Shown piece after piece: positions 16,612 through 25,755 of a DNA stretch of 64,000 bases; position 1 is the stretch's first letter, and every line of letters begins with the position of its first letter. The notes below the pieces were generated by a model. The model was not told where the DNA came from and made no database searches. It saw only the letters and a program-made list of their open reading frames with translations. The translations under genes and the position numbers were made by a program. Location: positions 376,445 through 440,444 of the forward strand of contig NZ_QAJI01000004.1 of assembly GCF_003852495.1 (NCBI RefSeq), read 5' to 3'. This DNA comes from Taibaiella sp. KBW10. Lineage in GTDB: Bacteria > Bacteroidota > Bacteroidia > Chitinophagales > Chitinophagaceae.

Positions 16612-17763
16612 ATGAAAATAGGTATTGTGTGCTATCCGACATTTGGAGGAAGTGGGGTTTTAGCAACGGAATTAGGCATCGCACTGGCAGACAAAGGACA
16701 CGACGTACATTTTATTACTTATCAGCAACCGGTCAGGCTGATTAATAGTTTCAGACCAAACATTTATTTTCATGAGGTTAGCGTTCCGGTCTATCCTTTG
16801 TTTGATTTTCCGCCTTACGAAACGGCACTGGCCAGTACCATGGTGAGCGTTGTCAATAACTACGACCTGGATGTACTGCATGTCCATTACGCCATTCCAC
16901 ATGCTTCCGCAGCATATTTTGCACAAAAAATACTGGAGAAGAGCCATAAAGGACTTCCCTATATCACAACACTTCACGGGACGGATATTACCCTGGTAGG
17001 TAAAGATAAAACTTATGCCCCGGTAGTGACCTTCTCGATGAATCAGTCTTCGGCGATCACTGCGGTTTCGCATAACCTGAAGGAAGAAACCATGTCTTCT
17101 TTTGATATCGAAAAGGACATTGATGTTATCTATAACTTTGTAGATGTAGATCGCTTCCAAAGAAAAGATAAAACGCATTTTAAGAAAATGATCGCTCCCA
17201 ACGGAGAAAAGATTATTGCCCATATTTCCAATTTCCGTAAGGTAAAAAGGGTAGACGATGTGGTGAAGATCTTTGAAAAGATCAGAAAAGAAGTACCCAG
17301 TAAATTACTCATGATCGGTGATGGTCCGGAGCGTATTGAAGCGGAGGAGCTAGTAAAAAAATTCTGTAACCTGCATACTGATGTGCGTTTCTTAGGAAAG
17401 CAAGAGCAGGTAGAAGAGATCTTTAGTGTGACGGACTTGTTCTTATTGCCTTCTGCTTATGAAAGCTTTGGATTGGCGGCTTTAGAAGCGATGGCCTGTG
17501 GCATTCCTGTCATTTCCAGCAATGCCGGTGGTTTACCAGAGATCAATACCCATGGGGAAACCGGCTTCTTAAGTAATGTAGGCGATGTAGATGAAATGGC
17601 CGCTTTCGGGATTGATCTACTGAGCAATGAGGAAAAACTAAGCCAATTTAAAGAGAATGCCTATAACAGAGCGCATAGCTTTACCATAGATAAAGTGGTT
17701 CCGCAATATGAAGCCTTGTATAACCGCGTCATTGCAGAATATAAAAACAGTAAGCCCTCCTAA
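16612..17763 (+). CDS. bshA: N-acetyl-alpha-D-glucosaminyl L-malate synthase BshA
   Basis: 383 aa, full length for BshA, the GT4 enzyme that joins UDP-GlcNAc and L-malate in the first step of bacillithiol synthesis. Diagnostic parts are the start KIGIVCYPTFGGSGVLATEL, the ITYQQPVRL segment, HVHYAIPHASAAYFA, TLHGTDITLVG, ISNFRKVKR and the donor motif YESFGLAALEAMACGIPVI. The ABC permease begins at the very next base after the stop codon, so the two are translated from one message. No bshB or bshC is in the window. Confidence 0.95.
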   Translation: MKIGIVCYPTFGGSGVLATELGIALADKGHDVHFITYQQPVRLINSFRPNIYFHEVSVPVYPLFDFPPYETALASTMVSVVNNYDLDVLHVHYAIPHASAAYFAQKILEKSHKGLPYITTLHGTDITLVGKDKTYAPVVTFSMNQSSAITAVSHNLKEETMSSFDIEKDIDVIYNFVDVDRFQRKDKTHFKKMIAPNGEKIIAHISNFRKVKRVDDVVKIFEKIRKEVPSKLLMIGDGPERIEAEELVKKFCNLHTDVRFLGKQEQVEEIFSVTDLFLLPSAYESFGLAALEAMACGIPVISSNAGGLPEINTHGETGFLSNVGDVDEMAAFGIDLLSNEEKLSQFKENAYNRAHSFTIDKVVPQYEALYNRVIAEYKNSKPS

Positions 17764-18879
17764 ATGTCATCAACCCCAACCGAAAAACCATACAGCCAGT
17801 TTAAAGCCTTCTTGGCCTTAACCAAAGCCTCAGTCAAATCGATGCTGAAGAGCCCGTCCTCTGTGGTGTTCAGTTTGGCTTTCCCTCTGGTATTTATCCT
17901 GGTATTTGGGTTTATGGGTGGCAACCGTTCCGTGATGAACGTATCGCTGCACCCGCAAGCGGATACGGCGAATCCTGTATTCCTGGAATTACGTCATAAT
18001 CCTTTGGTAAACCTCAATATGAGTATAAAGGATACCCTTGCGCTTAAGGAGCAGCTGAAAAAGGGCACAATCGCTACTGTTTTAAATATTCAAAAAGACC
18101 CCAAACAGGCGGGTAAATATACAGTCGATATTCAGGCCAGTGTACAGAAACTGGCTACTGCCGATCAGTTACAGGCGATTATCAATCAGTCGCTTTTAGA
18201 CGAAGATTCGATCCTGCACCATAGAGCGGCCGAAATCGTAGCAATCAACAAAACCGTAATTGCCGCCCGCCCGTTCAAAACAATTGATTTTATCCTGCCC
18301 GGGCAACTGGGATTTTCCTTATTGGCGGCCAGTGTATTTGGTACCGCCTTCGTTTTTTACCACATGCGCCAAATGCTGGTCTTAAAACGTTTTTTTGCTA
18401 CACCGATCAAGCGCAGCAATATGCTGCTGAGCGAAGGGGTAGCCCGATTGATATTTCAATTATTAGGTGCCTTACTCATTATCCTGATCGGAAAATTCTT
18501 TTTTGATTATACCCTGATTAATGGGCTTAGTACCGTTTTGTCTATGCTGTTTGTTTCGGGCATTGCCTTATTGGTATTTATGAGTTTTGGATTCGTCATC
18601 AGTGGTATTGCCAAAAGTGATGCGACCATTCCTCCATTAGCTAATATTTTTACCATGCCACAATTCTTACTGGCAGGTACGTTTTTCTCCATAGATGCAT
18701 TACCCAAATGGCTACAGTATATAGCCAAACTGATGCCGCTGACTTATTTCAACAATGCTTTAAGAGCGATTGCTTTTGATGGCGCCAGCCTTTGGCAGGT
18801 TAAATGGGATATCCTCATTTTACTGATCTGGGGTGTAATCGGTTATGCATTGGCTGCAAAACTATTTAAATGGGAGTAG
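17764..18879 (+). CDS. ABC-2 type transporter permease
   Basis: 371 aa: cytoplasmic N-terminus, a first membrane span (SSVVFSLAFPLVFILVFGFMG), a large periplasmic domain (about 60-175) and five more spans in the C-terminal half, with ATPIKRSNMLLSEG and LPKWLQYIAKLMPLTYFNNALR near the ends. This is the ABC-2/DrrB-NatB export topology. No ATPase gene is adjacent, so its partner must be encoded elsewhere. It follows bshA with zero spacing, an unusual pairing; the transported substrate is not known, and a link to thiol metabolism is only an inference from position. Confidence 0.85.
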   Translation: MSSTPTEKPYSQFKAFLALTKASVKSMLKSPSSVVFSLAFPLVFILVFGFMGGNRSVMNVSLHPQADTANPVFLELRHNPLVNLNMSIKDTLALKEQLKKGTIATVLNIQKDPKQAGKYTVDIQASVQKLATADQLQAIINQSLLDEDSILHHRAAEIVAINKTVIAARPFKTIDFILPGQLGFSLLAASVFGTAFVFYHMRQMLVLKRFFATPIKRSNMLLSEGVARLIFQLLGALLIILIGKFFFDYTLINGLSTVLSMLFVSGIALLVFMSFGFVISGIAKSDATIPPLANIFTMPQFLLAGTFFSIDALPKWLQYIAKLMPLTYFNNALRAIAFDGASLWQVKWDILILLIWGVIGYALAAKLFKWE

Positions 18880-18936
18880 GGAATATTACCTGAACCCACA
18901 GCCCTTTTAGGGCATTCTTAAAAACAACCTAGTAAC

Positions 18937-20178
18937 ATGATCAATTTCGATAAATTTATTTTAGCAAACGGTTTACGGGTGCTGGTACACCAAGATACCA
19001 CAACACCAATGGTAGCCGTAAATGTCTTATATGATGTAGGTGCCAGAGATGAGGATGAAGCACAAACAGGATTTGCCCATTTGTTTGAGCACTTAATGTT
19101 CGGCGGTTCTGTAAATATCCCGGATTATGATGAGCCTTTACAAATGGCCGGAGGGGAAAATAACGCTTATACCACTAACGATTTTACCAATTATTATATT
19201 CAGATTCCGAAAGAAAATATGGAAACGGCCTTTTGGCTGGAAAGCGACCGTATGTTGTCTCTGGCCTTTAGTGAAAAGAGCTTGGAAGTACAGCGTAAGG
19301 TTGTTTCTGAGGAGTTTAAAGAACATTATATCAACAAACCTTATGGTGATGTATGGAAGATCTTAAGGGAACTGACGTACACGCGTCATCCGTATAAATG
19401 GATGACTATCGGTAAGGAATTAAAACATATTGAAGATGCGCGTTTACCGGATGTAAAAGCATTCTTCCAAAAACACTATAATCCTCTGAATGCTATTTTA
19501 TGTGTGGCGGGCGATGTTGAGACGGAAACGGTCAAGGCAATGGCCGAGAAATGGTTTGGTAACATCCCATCAGGCATAAAATACAACCGTAATTTGCCCC
19601 TGGAACCACAACAAACCGAAGCCAGAAAAGCGACTGTAGAAGCAGATGTACCTCTGGATGCGTTTTATAAAACCTGGCATATCGGCGGACGCTTATCTGA
19701 TCAGTATCATGCTGCAGACATTATCACGGAGGTGATGGGCAGCGGACAAGCTTCCCGTTTGTATCAGGAACTGGTTAAAGAAAAAAGGCTGTTCAGCAAT
19801 ATTGATTGTTACCATACCGGTAGTTTAGAACCGGGTATTATTGTGATCGAAGGCAAGCTGGTAGCCGGTGTTGCGATGGAAGCGGCAGAAGCAGCAGTTA
19901 CAGAAGCACTGGATCTGCTGAAAAAACAAGGAATCACCGAAGAAGAATTGCATAAATCGATCAACCGACTGGAGTCTATGGTTGCTTTTGAAGATATGAA
20001 CCTACTGGCAAGAGCCAATAACCTTGCCTTTTACGAGTTGTTGGGTGATGCACAAATGATGAATACTGAAATGGATCGTTATAGCCAGGTCAACATCCAA
20101 CAAGTGAATGAAGCTGCTACGCAAATCTTTACTGAAGAAAATAGCAATACCTTATATTATTTAGCCAAACCTAAATAA
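18937..20178 (+). CDS. M16 family zinc metallopeptidase (pitrilysin-like)
   Basis: 413 aa. It carries the inverted zinc motif HLFEH (His48, Glu51, His52) and the downstream Glu region SEEFKEHY that completes the zinc site. The N-terminal NGLRVLVHQD and VGARDED and the later HYNPLNAILCVAGDV fit M16B processing-peptidase-like proteins. The C-terminal half has the R/Y-pair-like region but is short, as in single-domain M16B subunits that act in pairs. No signal peptide is evident, so probably cytoplasmic. An adjacent non-catalytic partner gene is absent. Repeat copy 3 and a strong terminator follow. Confidence 0.9.
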   Translation: MINFDKFILANGLRVLVHQDTTTPMVAVNVLYDVGARDEDEAQTGFAHLFEHLMFGGSVNIPDYDEPLQMAGGENNAYTTNDFTNYYIQIPKENMETAFWLESDRMLSLAFSEKSLEVQRKVVSEEFKEHYINKPYGDVWKILRELTYTRHPYKWMTIGKELKHIEDARLPDVKAFFQKHYNPLNAILCVAGDVETETVKAMAEKWFGNIPSGIKYNRNLPLEPQQTEARKATVEADVPLDAFYKTWHIGGRLSDQYHAADIITEVMGSGQASRLYQELVKEKRLFSNIDCYHTGSLEPGIIVIEGKLVAGVAMEAAEAAVTEALDLLKKQGITEEELHKSINRLESMVAFEDMNLLARANNLAFYELLGDAQMMNTEMDRYSQVNIQQVNEAATQIFTEENSNTLYYLAKPK

Positions 20179-20201
20179 GTAGTATAATACTTTAAATGAC
20201 T

Positions 20202-20435
20202 ATCCGGCGTTAAGAAAATCATTGGCTCGGTCGCAAATTCGTAAACCACTGTCTGAGCGCAGCGAGTTTGGTTTGCTAACGACTGACACATTGATTTTTA
20301 GCCATGGATTTATATAGCCTTTATTTTTTGGCGGCACCTTTTGCATCAAGGCAAAAGGTAGCAATACCAATAAATGGAAATCAAAATAATAAAGAAAGTC
20401 TTTGTTTCCTAAATGGAGATACTCAATATACTTTA
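20202..20435. repeat. Structured intergenic repeat, copy 3 (left-truncated)
   Basis: Corresponds to 8122-8338 of copy 1: it starts at ATCCGGCGTTAAGAAAATC, keeps the imperfect stem AAAATCATTGG...CACATTGATTTT, a local stem around 20245-20275, and a terminal hairpin (ACCTTTTGC/GCAAAAGGT, about 20336-20359). It then has about 70 bp of matching tail ending ACTCAATATACTTTAT. The first 200 bp of the element are missing. Confidence 0.8.
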
Positions 20436-20437
20436 TA

Positions 20438-20480
20438 TAACAAGAAAGGATGTCTGATCTTCAGACATCCTTTCTTGTTA
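20438..20480. terminator. Strong bidirectional terminator
   Basis: Perfect 20-bp inverted repeat (20438-20457/20461-20480) with a 3-nt loop, between the convergent M16 gene and TonB-dependent receptor gene. The 145 bp from here to the receptor stop show nothing further. Confidence 0.8.
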
Positions 20481-20625
20481 TAATTTATCATTGATATATC
20501 CTTTGCTTAATCGATCGTTGACGATTATTTGGCCTGCTCCTGCATCGGAAGGACAAAACAGGAAATAGAATGTATCACGCGCTATTTGTCTTTTTGAAAC
20601 GCAGCGACAGCAAGCAAGAAAACGA

Positions 20626-22803
20626 TTAGAATCCCAGGGATAAAGTCAGCAAATAATTGCGGCCCGCCTGAGGATAATAATAATTAGAAGTCTGTATACC
20701 ATTAGCTACATAGCTAAAGGTATAGCCCTTAGACTCGTATTTTCTATCCAGAATATTATTGACCATAAGACTCAAAGAAGCATCTTTGATCCATTTATTC
20801 TGAATACTATAACTTAAACGCACATTAGCCAGACCATAGGGATCAATACTACGTTTCTTATCAGAAGTATTGTCCAGATACTGACGGCCAACATATTTGC
20901 CGATCAGGTCAATTGAAAACTGTTGCTGATAGGGTAGAGAGAATGGTTTGAAAGATATAGTCCCTCCGGCAATAATTCCGGGAGATAAAGCAATATCACT
21001 ATTGTGATGCACGATTTCTTTTTGGCCACCGTTATCATAATCATCGATATACTCCGTAAAGGATTTAATCTTATTTTGCGATAAGGTCATGTTCGCCGCA
21101 AGGCTTACCCAAGGGGCCAGTGTGGTATTTCCAAAGAGTTCTATACCTCTTCTGAAACTCTGTGCAACGTTCGTGCGCGTGTAGGCACCTACATCATTAA
21201 CCTTACCTGTAGCCACCAACTGATCTTTATATAACATATAATAGAGGTTAGCGCCCACACTACCTTTCAATCCGAAATACTGATAACCGATCTCAATATC
21301 ATTTAACTGTTCCGGCTTTGGAATTTGATTGACCCCTGCTTCAAAATCATCCCTGTTAGGCTCTTTATTGGCTATTGCAAAAGATGCAAAAGCTTTATGA
21401 TGATTAGTCACATAAGAAAATCCGGCTTTAGGATTAAAGAACAGATAGTTTTCTGCGGTATATACCGTAGGGTGTTTCCGGAAACCGTTGATGGTATAGC
21501 TTACGGAACGCAATTGAAGATCGGCAAAGCCATAGAAATGAGAAAATAATTCCTGTTCCAGTTTTCCATAAATATTCGCGTCCGTTTTAAATGCCCTAAG
21601 GTTATACCAGCGGTAATCAAGCGGTACGCCACCATTTTCGGCCCATTTTACAAAGCCATAATGTTTGGCATCATACTGAGAGAGGGCACCACCGAAAATG
21701 AGACTAGTCCTATTTTTAGTGTAGATCAAAGAAGCAACACCACCATAGTAATAATTATCTAACCACAACTGGCGCGTTAAAGACGTCTGCTTAACCGTAT
21801 CATTCCCCACGACATGGTTAGGCAATCCATAAGTGCCATAATCTTCACCCGATTTGTATTCGTTATAAAACCCGCGGCCTCGTGTAAGATACAGACCTGC
21901 ATTGACTTTAAGGTGGTTATTGAATTTATGATTGACAAACAACTGATAAAAATCTTGCTGGTAATTATCCGTTTGGTCTTTATAGAACGTACCATCATCT
22001 TCAAGCCCCAATTCATTATAAGTACGATTGGTTTTCAGAGAATCCTGCGGCACGCCATTCCAGGACTGTCCCGTTTTTTGTTTGCCCGAAAAAAGGTTGA
22101 ATTTAATATTGGTCTTATTATTATTGCTGGTCCAACCAGTAATGAATTGTATGGATTTCATATCCGAAGCACTTCTGTCGATATACCCATCGCTGGAAAC
22201 CTTTGATAGGCGTACATCCATATTGAAACCACCTTTGAGTCTGCCCGTTCCGGCAGTCAGCGTATGTCTTAAGGTATTAAAAGAGCCTACCGTATTGATC
22301 AGGCGCACCGAAGCTTCGTCATTTTGTTCAATATTACTGATATTCACCGTTCCGCCGAAAGCACCACTACCATTGGTGCTGGAGCCAACGCCTCTTTGTA
22401 TCTGAATACTGCTTGCAGATGAGATCAAATCCGGAATATTTACCATAAAAGACCCTTGTGACTCCGCATCATTAACCGGAATACCATTGATCGTTACATT
22501 GATCCGCTGTCCATCCGTTCCCCTTACCCGGATATCCGTGTAGCCTACGCCGGCACCGGCATCAGAGTTGATGAGTACAGAAGGCGTCTGGTCTAAGAGA
22601 TTAAATACATCCCGGCCATCATTGCCTTTTTGAATATCTTTTTTTTTAAGGTTTGTCAGGGCAAAAGGCGCTTTAGTACTTGCCCTCAAGGCCACAACTT
22701 CTACCGGGTTCAACTCCTGAGCACGGACTGTATCTGCACTTTGTGCCTGTGCAACCGTAGCACAGGTTATACCCACTACGAGTAAAGAGGTTTGCTTATT
22801 CAT
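20626..22803 (-). CDS. TonB-dependent outer-membrane receptor, probable thiamine transporter
   Basis: 725 aa. Signal peptide (MNKQTSLLVVGITCATVAQA), no carboxypeptidase-like domain, then a plug domain with VFNLLDQTPSVLINSDAG, DIRVRGTDGQRINVTINGIPVND and IQIQRGVGSSTNGSGAFGGTVNI, and a 22-strand type barrel ending in the aromatic strand YLLTLSLGF. A TPP riboswitch lies in its leader (22906-22981), which links it to uptake of thiamine or a thiamine precursor across the outer membrane. No inner-membrane thiamine transporter (PnuT) or thi gene is adjacent, so the receptor is regulated as a single gene. Confidence 0.9.
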   Translation of the reverse strand: MNKQTSLLVVGITCATVAQAQSADTVRAQELNPVEVVALRASTKAPFALTNLKKKDIQKGNDGRDVFNLLDQTPSVLINSDAGAGVGYTDIRVRGTDGQRINVTINGIPVNDAESQGSFMVNIPDLISSASSIQIQRGVGSSTNGSGAFGGTVNISNIEQNDEASVRLINTVGSFNTLRHTLTAGTGRLKGGFNMDVRLSKVSSDGYIDRSASDMKSIQFITGWTSNNNKTNIKFNLFSGKQKTGQSWNGVPQDSLKTNRTYNELGLEDDGTFYKDQTDNYQQDFYQLFVNHKFNNHLKVNAGLYLTRGRGFYNEYKSGEDYGTYGLPNHVVGNDTVKQTSLTRQLWLDNYYYGGVASLIYTKNRTSLIFGGALSQYDAKHYGFVKWAENGGVPLDYRWYNLRAFKTDANIYGKLEQELFSHFYGFADLQLRSVSYTINGFRKHPTVYTAENYLFFNPKAGFSYVTNHHKAFASFAIANKEPNRDDFEAGVNQIPKPEQLNDIEIGYQYFGLKGSVGANLYYMLYKDQLVATGKVNDVGAYTRTNVAQSFRRGIELFGNTTLAPWVSLAANMTLSQNKIKSFTEYIDDYDNGGQKEIVHHNSDIALSPGIIAGGTISFKPFSLPYQQQFSIDLIGKYVGRQYLDNTSDKKRSIDPYGLANVRLSYSIQNKWIKDASLSLMVNNILDRKYESKGYTFSYVANGIQTSNYYYPQAGRNYLLTLSLGF

Positions 22804-22905
22804 TATTGTTTACATTACAATTGTTGATACATAAAATACCAGACACGACAATACGCATCCTTTATTATTGATCAGTAAGTATTTCAGTGGAAAACCTAAG
22901 TACCT

Positions 22906-22981
22906 ACCATTTCCTAACCAGCATTACCTGGTCCAGGTTCTACGGGTGTGATCTCAGCCTGAAAGTAAGGCACCCCGTGGT
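22906..22981 (-). promoter_or_regulatory. TPP (thi-box) riboswitch
   Basis: Read on the minus strand it has the conserved thi-box pieces in order: ACCA closing helix (22978-22981), GGGGTGCC, GGCTGAGATCACACCCG, GAACCTGGACCAGGTAATG, CTGGTTAGGAAA, and TGGT (22906-22909) closing P1. CUGAGA (pyrimidine pocket) and ACCUGA-like/GGUAAUGC (pyrophosphate arm) are the diagnostic bases. Thiamine pyrophosphate binding normally lowers expression. About 100 nt separate it from the ATG; no clear terminator hairpin is seen there, so control at translation is more likely. Confidence 0.93.
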
Positions 22982-23002
22982 GTGATTATTGCTAATCGTG
23001 GG

Positions 23003-23032
23003 CAAAACTAAACACAATATTGTTGTAAACAA
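23003..23032 (-). promoter_or_regulatory. Putative promoter of the riboswitch-receptor transcript
   Basis: Minus strand TTG (23030-23032), 19-nt spacer, TAGTTTTG (23003-23010), full match to TAnnTTTG. Transcription would start a few bases before the riboswitch. Confidence 0.55.
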
Positions 23033-23050
23033 AACAAAAGAAGAAATAAT

Positions 23051-23088
23051 AAAAAGAGGATAGCCAAATAACCGGCTATCCTCTTTTT
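23051..23088 (-). terminator. Terminator downstream of the YtxH-like gene
   Basis: 15-bp perfect stem (23051-23065/23074-23088) with an 8-nt loop; the arm ends in a T run on the minus strand. Confidence 0.75.
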
Positions 23089-23105
23089 AAAAATAGATAG
23101 AAAAA

Positions 23106-23471
23106 CTATGCTTTTACAGCATCCTTAATATCCGATCCGGCGTTCTTAACCGTATCTTTAATATCAGAAGCAGCATCTGCTGCAATATCCGTGGCCTTTT
23201 CTTTCTTATTGATCAAGTCCTTGATATAACTCTCTGCTTCTGCCCAGTATTCCTTCAAAGAATCCGTTCCTTTAGTACTTAACTCCGCAAAGTATTCTTT
23301 TGCTTTGTCGAAAGAGGTCTCGGCTTCATCCTTAAATTTATTGGCTTTGTCTTTAAGATTGTCCGTCAGCTTTTCTTTTTCTTCATCGCTCATCTTAGCG
23401 TACTTTAGGGCGGCAGCACCCGCTGCGACCCCTAATAAAAAGGTTGCGATATGTTTTGGTTTTACATTCAT
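23106..23471 (-). CDS. YtxH domain protein
   Basis: 121 aa. A short N-terminal hydrophobic stretch rich in Gly/Ala (HIATFLLGVAAGAAALKYA) anchors a long, Lys/Asp/Glu/Ala-rich helical or coiled-coil tail (KLTDNLKDKANKFKDEAE ... DIKDTVKNAGSDIKDAVKA). This is the YtxH/GsiB-like layout found in general stress proteins of bacteria. Precise role unknown. It stands alone between two terminators. Confidence 0.8.
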   Translation of the reverse strand: MNVKPKHIATFLLGVAAGAAALKYAKMSDEEKEKLTDNLKDKANKFKDEAETSFDKAKEYFAELSTKGTDSLKEYWAEAESYIKDLINKKEKATDIAADAASDIKDTVKNAGSDIKDAVKA

Positions 23472-23592
23472 TTTACGACAATTTTTAAAGGTGAAAAAAT
23501 GATAGATTAAAGTTATCCCTTTTTATCATCCAAATATCAAAACAAAAGGGTATTAACGTTTGCTTGTGCAACATTTAAAATAATCGTAACAT

Positions 23593-23636
23593 ATAAGAAA
23601 GAGGCCTTACACTTCGGTGTAAGGCCTCTTTCTTAT
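23593..23636 (-). terminator. Terminator with UUCG loop
   Basis: 20-bp perfect stem (23593-23612/23617-23636) capped by TTCG, just downstream of the 181-aa gene on the minus strand. Confidence 0.8.
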
Positions 23637-23649
23637 CAAGAACAACAGT

Positions 23650-24195
23650 TTATGCCTGTTGGTACATCACTTTTTTTGCTTCATTATTGATCACTTCCAA
23701 TGCAATTTCCGTAGGAGTAGCATCTTCCCGGGTCATAATAAAGTTAATAATACGTGCATTCAGTTCCTTGGCATCTGCATCCGGATTCATATCCTGTGCA
23801 ATCTGGTTGATCATAGCAATTTCCTGTTCTTTAACGGAGATAATCGTATTCCAAACCTGTGCAGATACATAAATCTGTTGGGAAAGGTTATGTTCAAATT
23901 CCGTTTTGATACTGGCTACAGACAAAGTCTGCAGGTCTCTTACCGTCATACCGCTCACATAAATACGGGGCACCAGTTCCCTTGGATGCGCTCTTTCTAT
24001 AAACATCGCCAGGCGCTCATAGGCCTGTAACCGCAGACGCAGGGTAGTTTCCTGTCCATCCTGGAATACAGCAAGCTGCTTTCTTTTATACTCACCCACC
24101 AGGAATTTGTTGACGATCACCGTAGCGGCAATCAATACAACAAGAGCCGGCACCGTATACTTCAATAATTCTAAAATTTGCTCTCCTATACTCAT
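23650..24195 (-). CDS. Membrane-anchored conserved hypothetical protein, 181 aa
   Basis: One N-terminal membrane span (TVPALVVLIAATVIVNKFLV, about 14-33) followed by a helical soluble domain: QTTLRLRLQAYERLAMFIERAHPRE region, VRDLQTL, FEHNLSQQIYVSAQVWNTI and a C-terminal helix. It looks like a conserved Bacteroidota protein usually annotated as hypothetical; the QxYVSxxxW pattern is distinctive. It is 27 bp downstream of the aldehyde dehydrogenase stop on the same strand, so the two may be co-transcribed. No function can be assigned. Confidence 0.75.
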   Translation of the reverse strand: MSIGEQILELLKYTVPALVVLIAATVIVNKFLVGEYKRKQLAVFQDGQETTLRLRLQAYERLAMFIERAHPRELVPRIYVSGMTVRDLQTLSVASIKTEFEHNLSQQIYVSAQVWNTIISVKEQEIAMINQIAQDMNPDADAKELNARIINFIMTREDATPTEIALEVINNEAKKVMYQQA

Positions 24196-24222
24196 GGAAA
24201 CAGTGGCTTTTATGGGTTTTGT

Positions 24223-25755
24223 TTAGAAATCAAATTTGATACCTTGCGCCAAAGGCAGGCTGGTGCTGTAGTTGATCGTATTGGTCTGACGACGCATATA
24301 CGCTCTCCAGGCATCCGATCCGCTCTCACGGCCACCACCGGTTTCTTTCTCTCCACCGAAAGCACCACCAATTTCCGCACCGCTTGTACCGATGTTTACA
24401 TTGGCAATACCACAATCACTACCCGTAACGCTTAAGAATAATTCCGCCTCGCGCAGGTTAGTCGTCATGATTGCAGAAGACAAACCTTGTGGCACTTCAT
24501 TTTGAATAGCAATCGCCTCGTCTAAAGTATTGTATTTGATCAAATATAAAATCGGGGCAAACGTTTCGGTATGAACCACTTTGAAATTATGTTCCGCCTC
24601 GATCACACACGGTTTTACATAACAACCGCTTTCATAACCTTTACCATTTAATACACCACCTTTTACCAATATTTTGCCACCTTCTGCTTCAGCCGCTTTA
24701 ATGGCTGCTTCATACAAGGCTACCGCATCTTTGTCGATCAATGGCCCTACGTGGTTTTTGGTATCCAAAGGATCACCGATTTTCAATTGTTTGTACGCAC
24801 TTACGATTTTCTTTTTCAGTTCTTCGTATTTGCTTTCATGAATAATCAGTCTTCTGGTCGTCGTACATCTTTGTCCGGCAGTACCTACGGCACCAAAAAT
24901 GGCACCGATCAGGGTCATTTCCAAATCTGCATTTTCAGTTACAATGATTGCATTGTTACCACCTAATTCTAATAAAGAACGGCCCAGGCGTTGTCCTACA
25001 GCAGCACCTACCGCTTTACCCATACGAGTAGATCCGGTAGCCGATACCAAAGGTACGCGCTCATCATGGCTCATTAATTCACCGATCTCTCTGCCACCGA
25101 TCACCAGACAGCTTACGCCTTCCGGTACACCGTTTGCTTTGAATACATCTGCAATTATTTTTTGGCAAGCTACAGCAGTCAATGGTGTTTTCTCAGAAGG
25201 TTTCCAGATACACACATCACCACAAACCCAAGCCAGGGCAGTGTTCCAGCTCCAAACTGCTACAGGGAAGTTGAAGGCAGAGATAATCCCACAAATACCC
25301 AGTGGATGCCATTGCTCATACATTCTATGTCCCGGACGCTCACTGTGCGTCGTCATACCGTACAACTGACGGGATAAACCTACAGCGAAATCACAGATAT
25401 CAATCATTTCCTGTACTTCTCCCAAACCTTCTTGTAAGCTTTTGCCCATTTCATAAGAAACAAGCGCACCTAAATTATCTTTTTGTTTACGCAAAGCTTC
25501 TCCAAACTGGCGAACAACTTCTCCACGCTTAGGCGCAGGGATCATTCTCCATTCTAAAAACGCTTCTTGTGCTTTGGCTACTGCTTTTTCGTAATCTTTT
25601 GCCGCCGATTGTTTTACCGATGCAATCAATTTACCATCTACAGGAGAAAAAGAATCCAGGTTCTGGCCACCGCTTTTGAGCCATTTGCTTCCGGTAGAAG
25701 TACCTTCATTTACTTTTTCGATGCCTAAAGCAGCCAATATTTTCTTTGTATTCAT
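24223..25755 (-). CDS. Aldehyde dehydrogenase, ALDH7 (antiquitin / aminoadipic semialdehyde) type
   Basis: 510 aa. NAD(P)-dependent oxidation of an aldehyde. Catalytic Cys297 is in GTAGQRCTTTRR, the general-base Glu263 in LELGGN, and the cofactor loop in ATGSTRMGKAVG (about 239-250). The features EQWHPLGICGIISAFNFPVAVWSWN (split here: EQWHPLGICG, ISAFNFPVAVW) and GIANVNIGTSGAEIGGAFGG place it in the ALDH7 group, which oxidises alpha-aminoadipic semialdehyde in lysine breakdown. The frame runs to 25902, but the N-terminal 49 residues are not family-like. No other lysine-degradation gene is nearby, so the substrate is tentative. Confidence 0.88.
   Translation of the reverse strand: MNTKKILAALGIEKVNEGTSTGSKWLKSGGQNLDSFSPVDGKLIASVKQSAAKDYEKAVAKAQEAFLEWRMIPAPKRGEVVRQFGEALRKQKDNLGALVSYEMGKSLQEGLGEVQEMIDICDFAVGLSRQLYGMTTHSERPGHRMYEQWHPLGICGIISAFNFPVAVWSWNTALAWVCGDVCIWKPSEKTPLTAVACQKIIADVFKANGVPEGVSCLVIGGREIGELMSHDERVPLVSATGSTRMGKAVGAAVGQRLGRSLLELGGNNAIIVTENADLEMTLIGAIFGAVGTAGQRCTTTRRLIIHESKYEELKKKIVSAYKQLKIGDPLDTKNHVGPLIDKDAVALYEAAIKAAEAEGGKILVKGGVLNGKGYESGCYVKPCVIEAEHNFKVVHTETFAPILYLIKYNTLDEAIAIQNEVPQGLSSAIMTTNLREAELFLSVTGSDCGIANVNIGTSGAEIGGAFGGEKETGGGRESGSDAWRAYMRRQTNTINYSTSLPLAQGIKFDF

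Noticed and set aside
22804-22905. Possible terminator in the riboswitch expression platform
   Set aside because: No stem with a following T run could be found between the aptamer and the ATG, so only the aptamer itself is reported.
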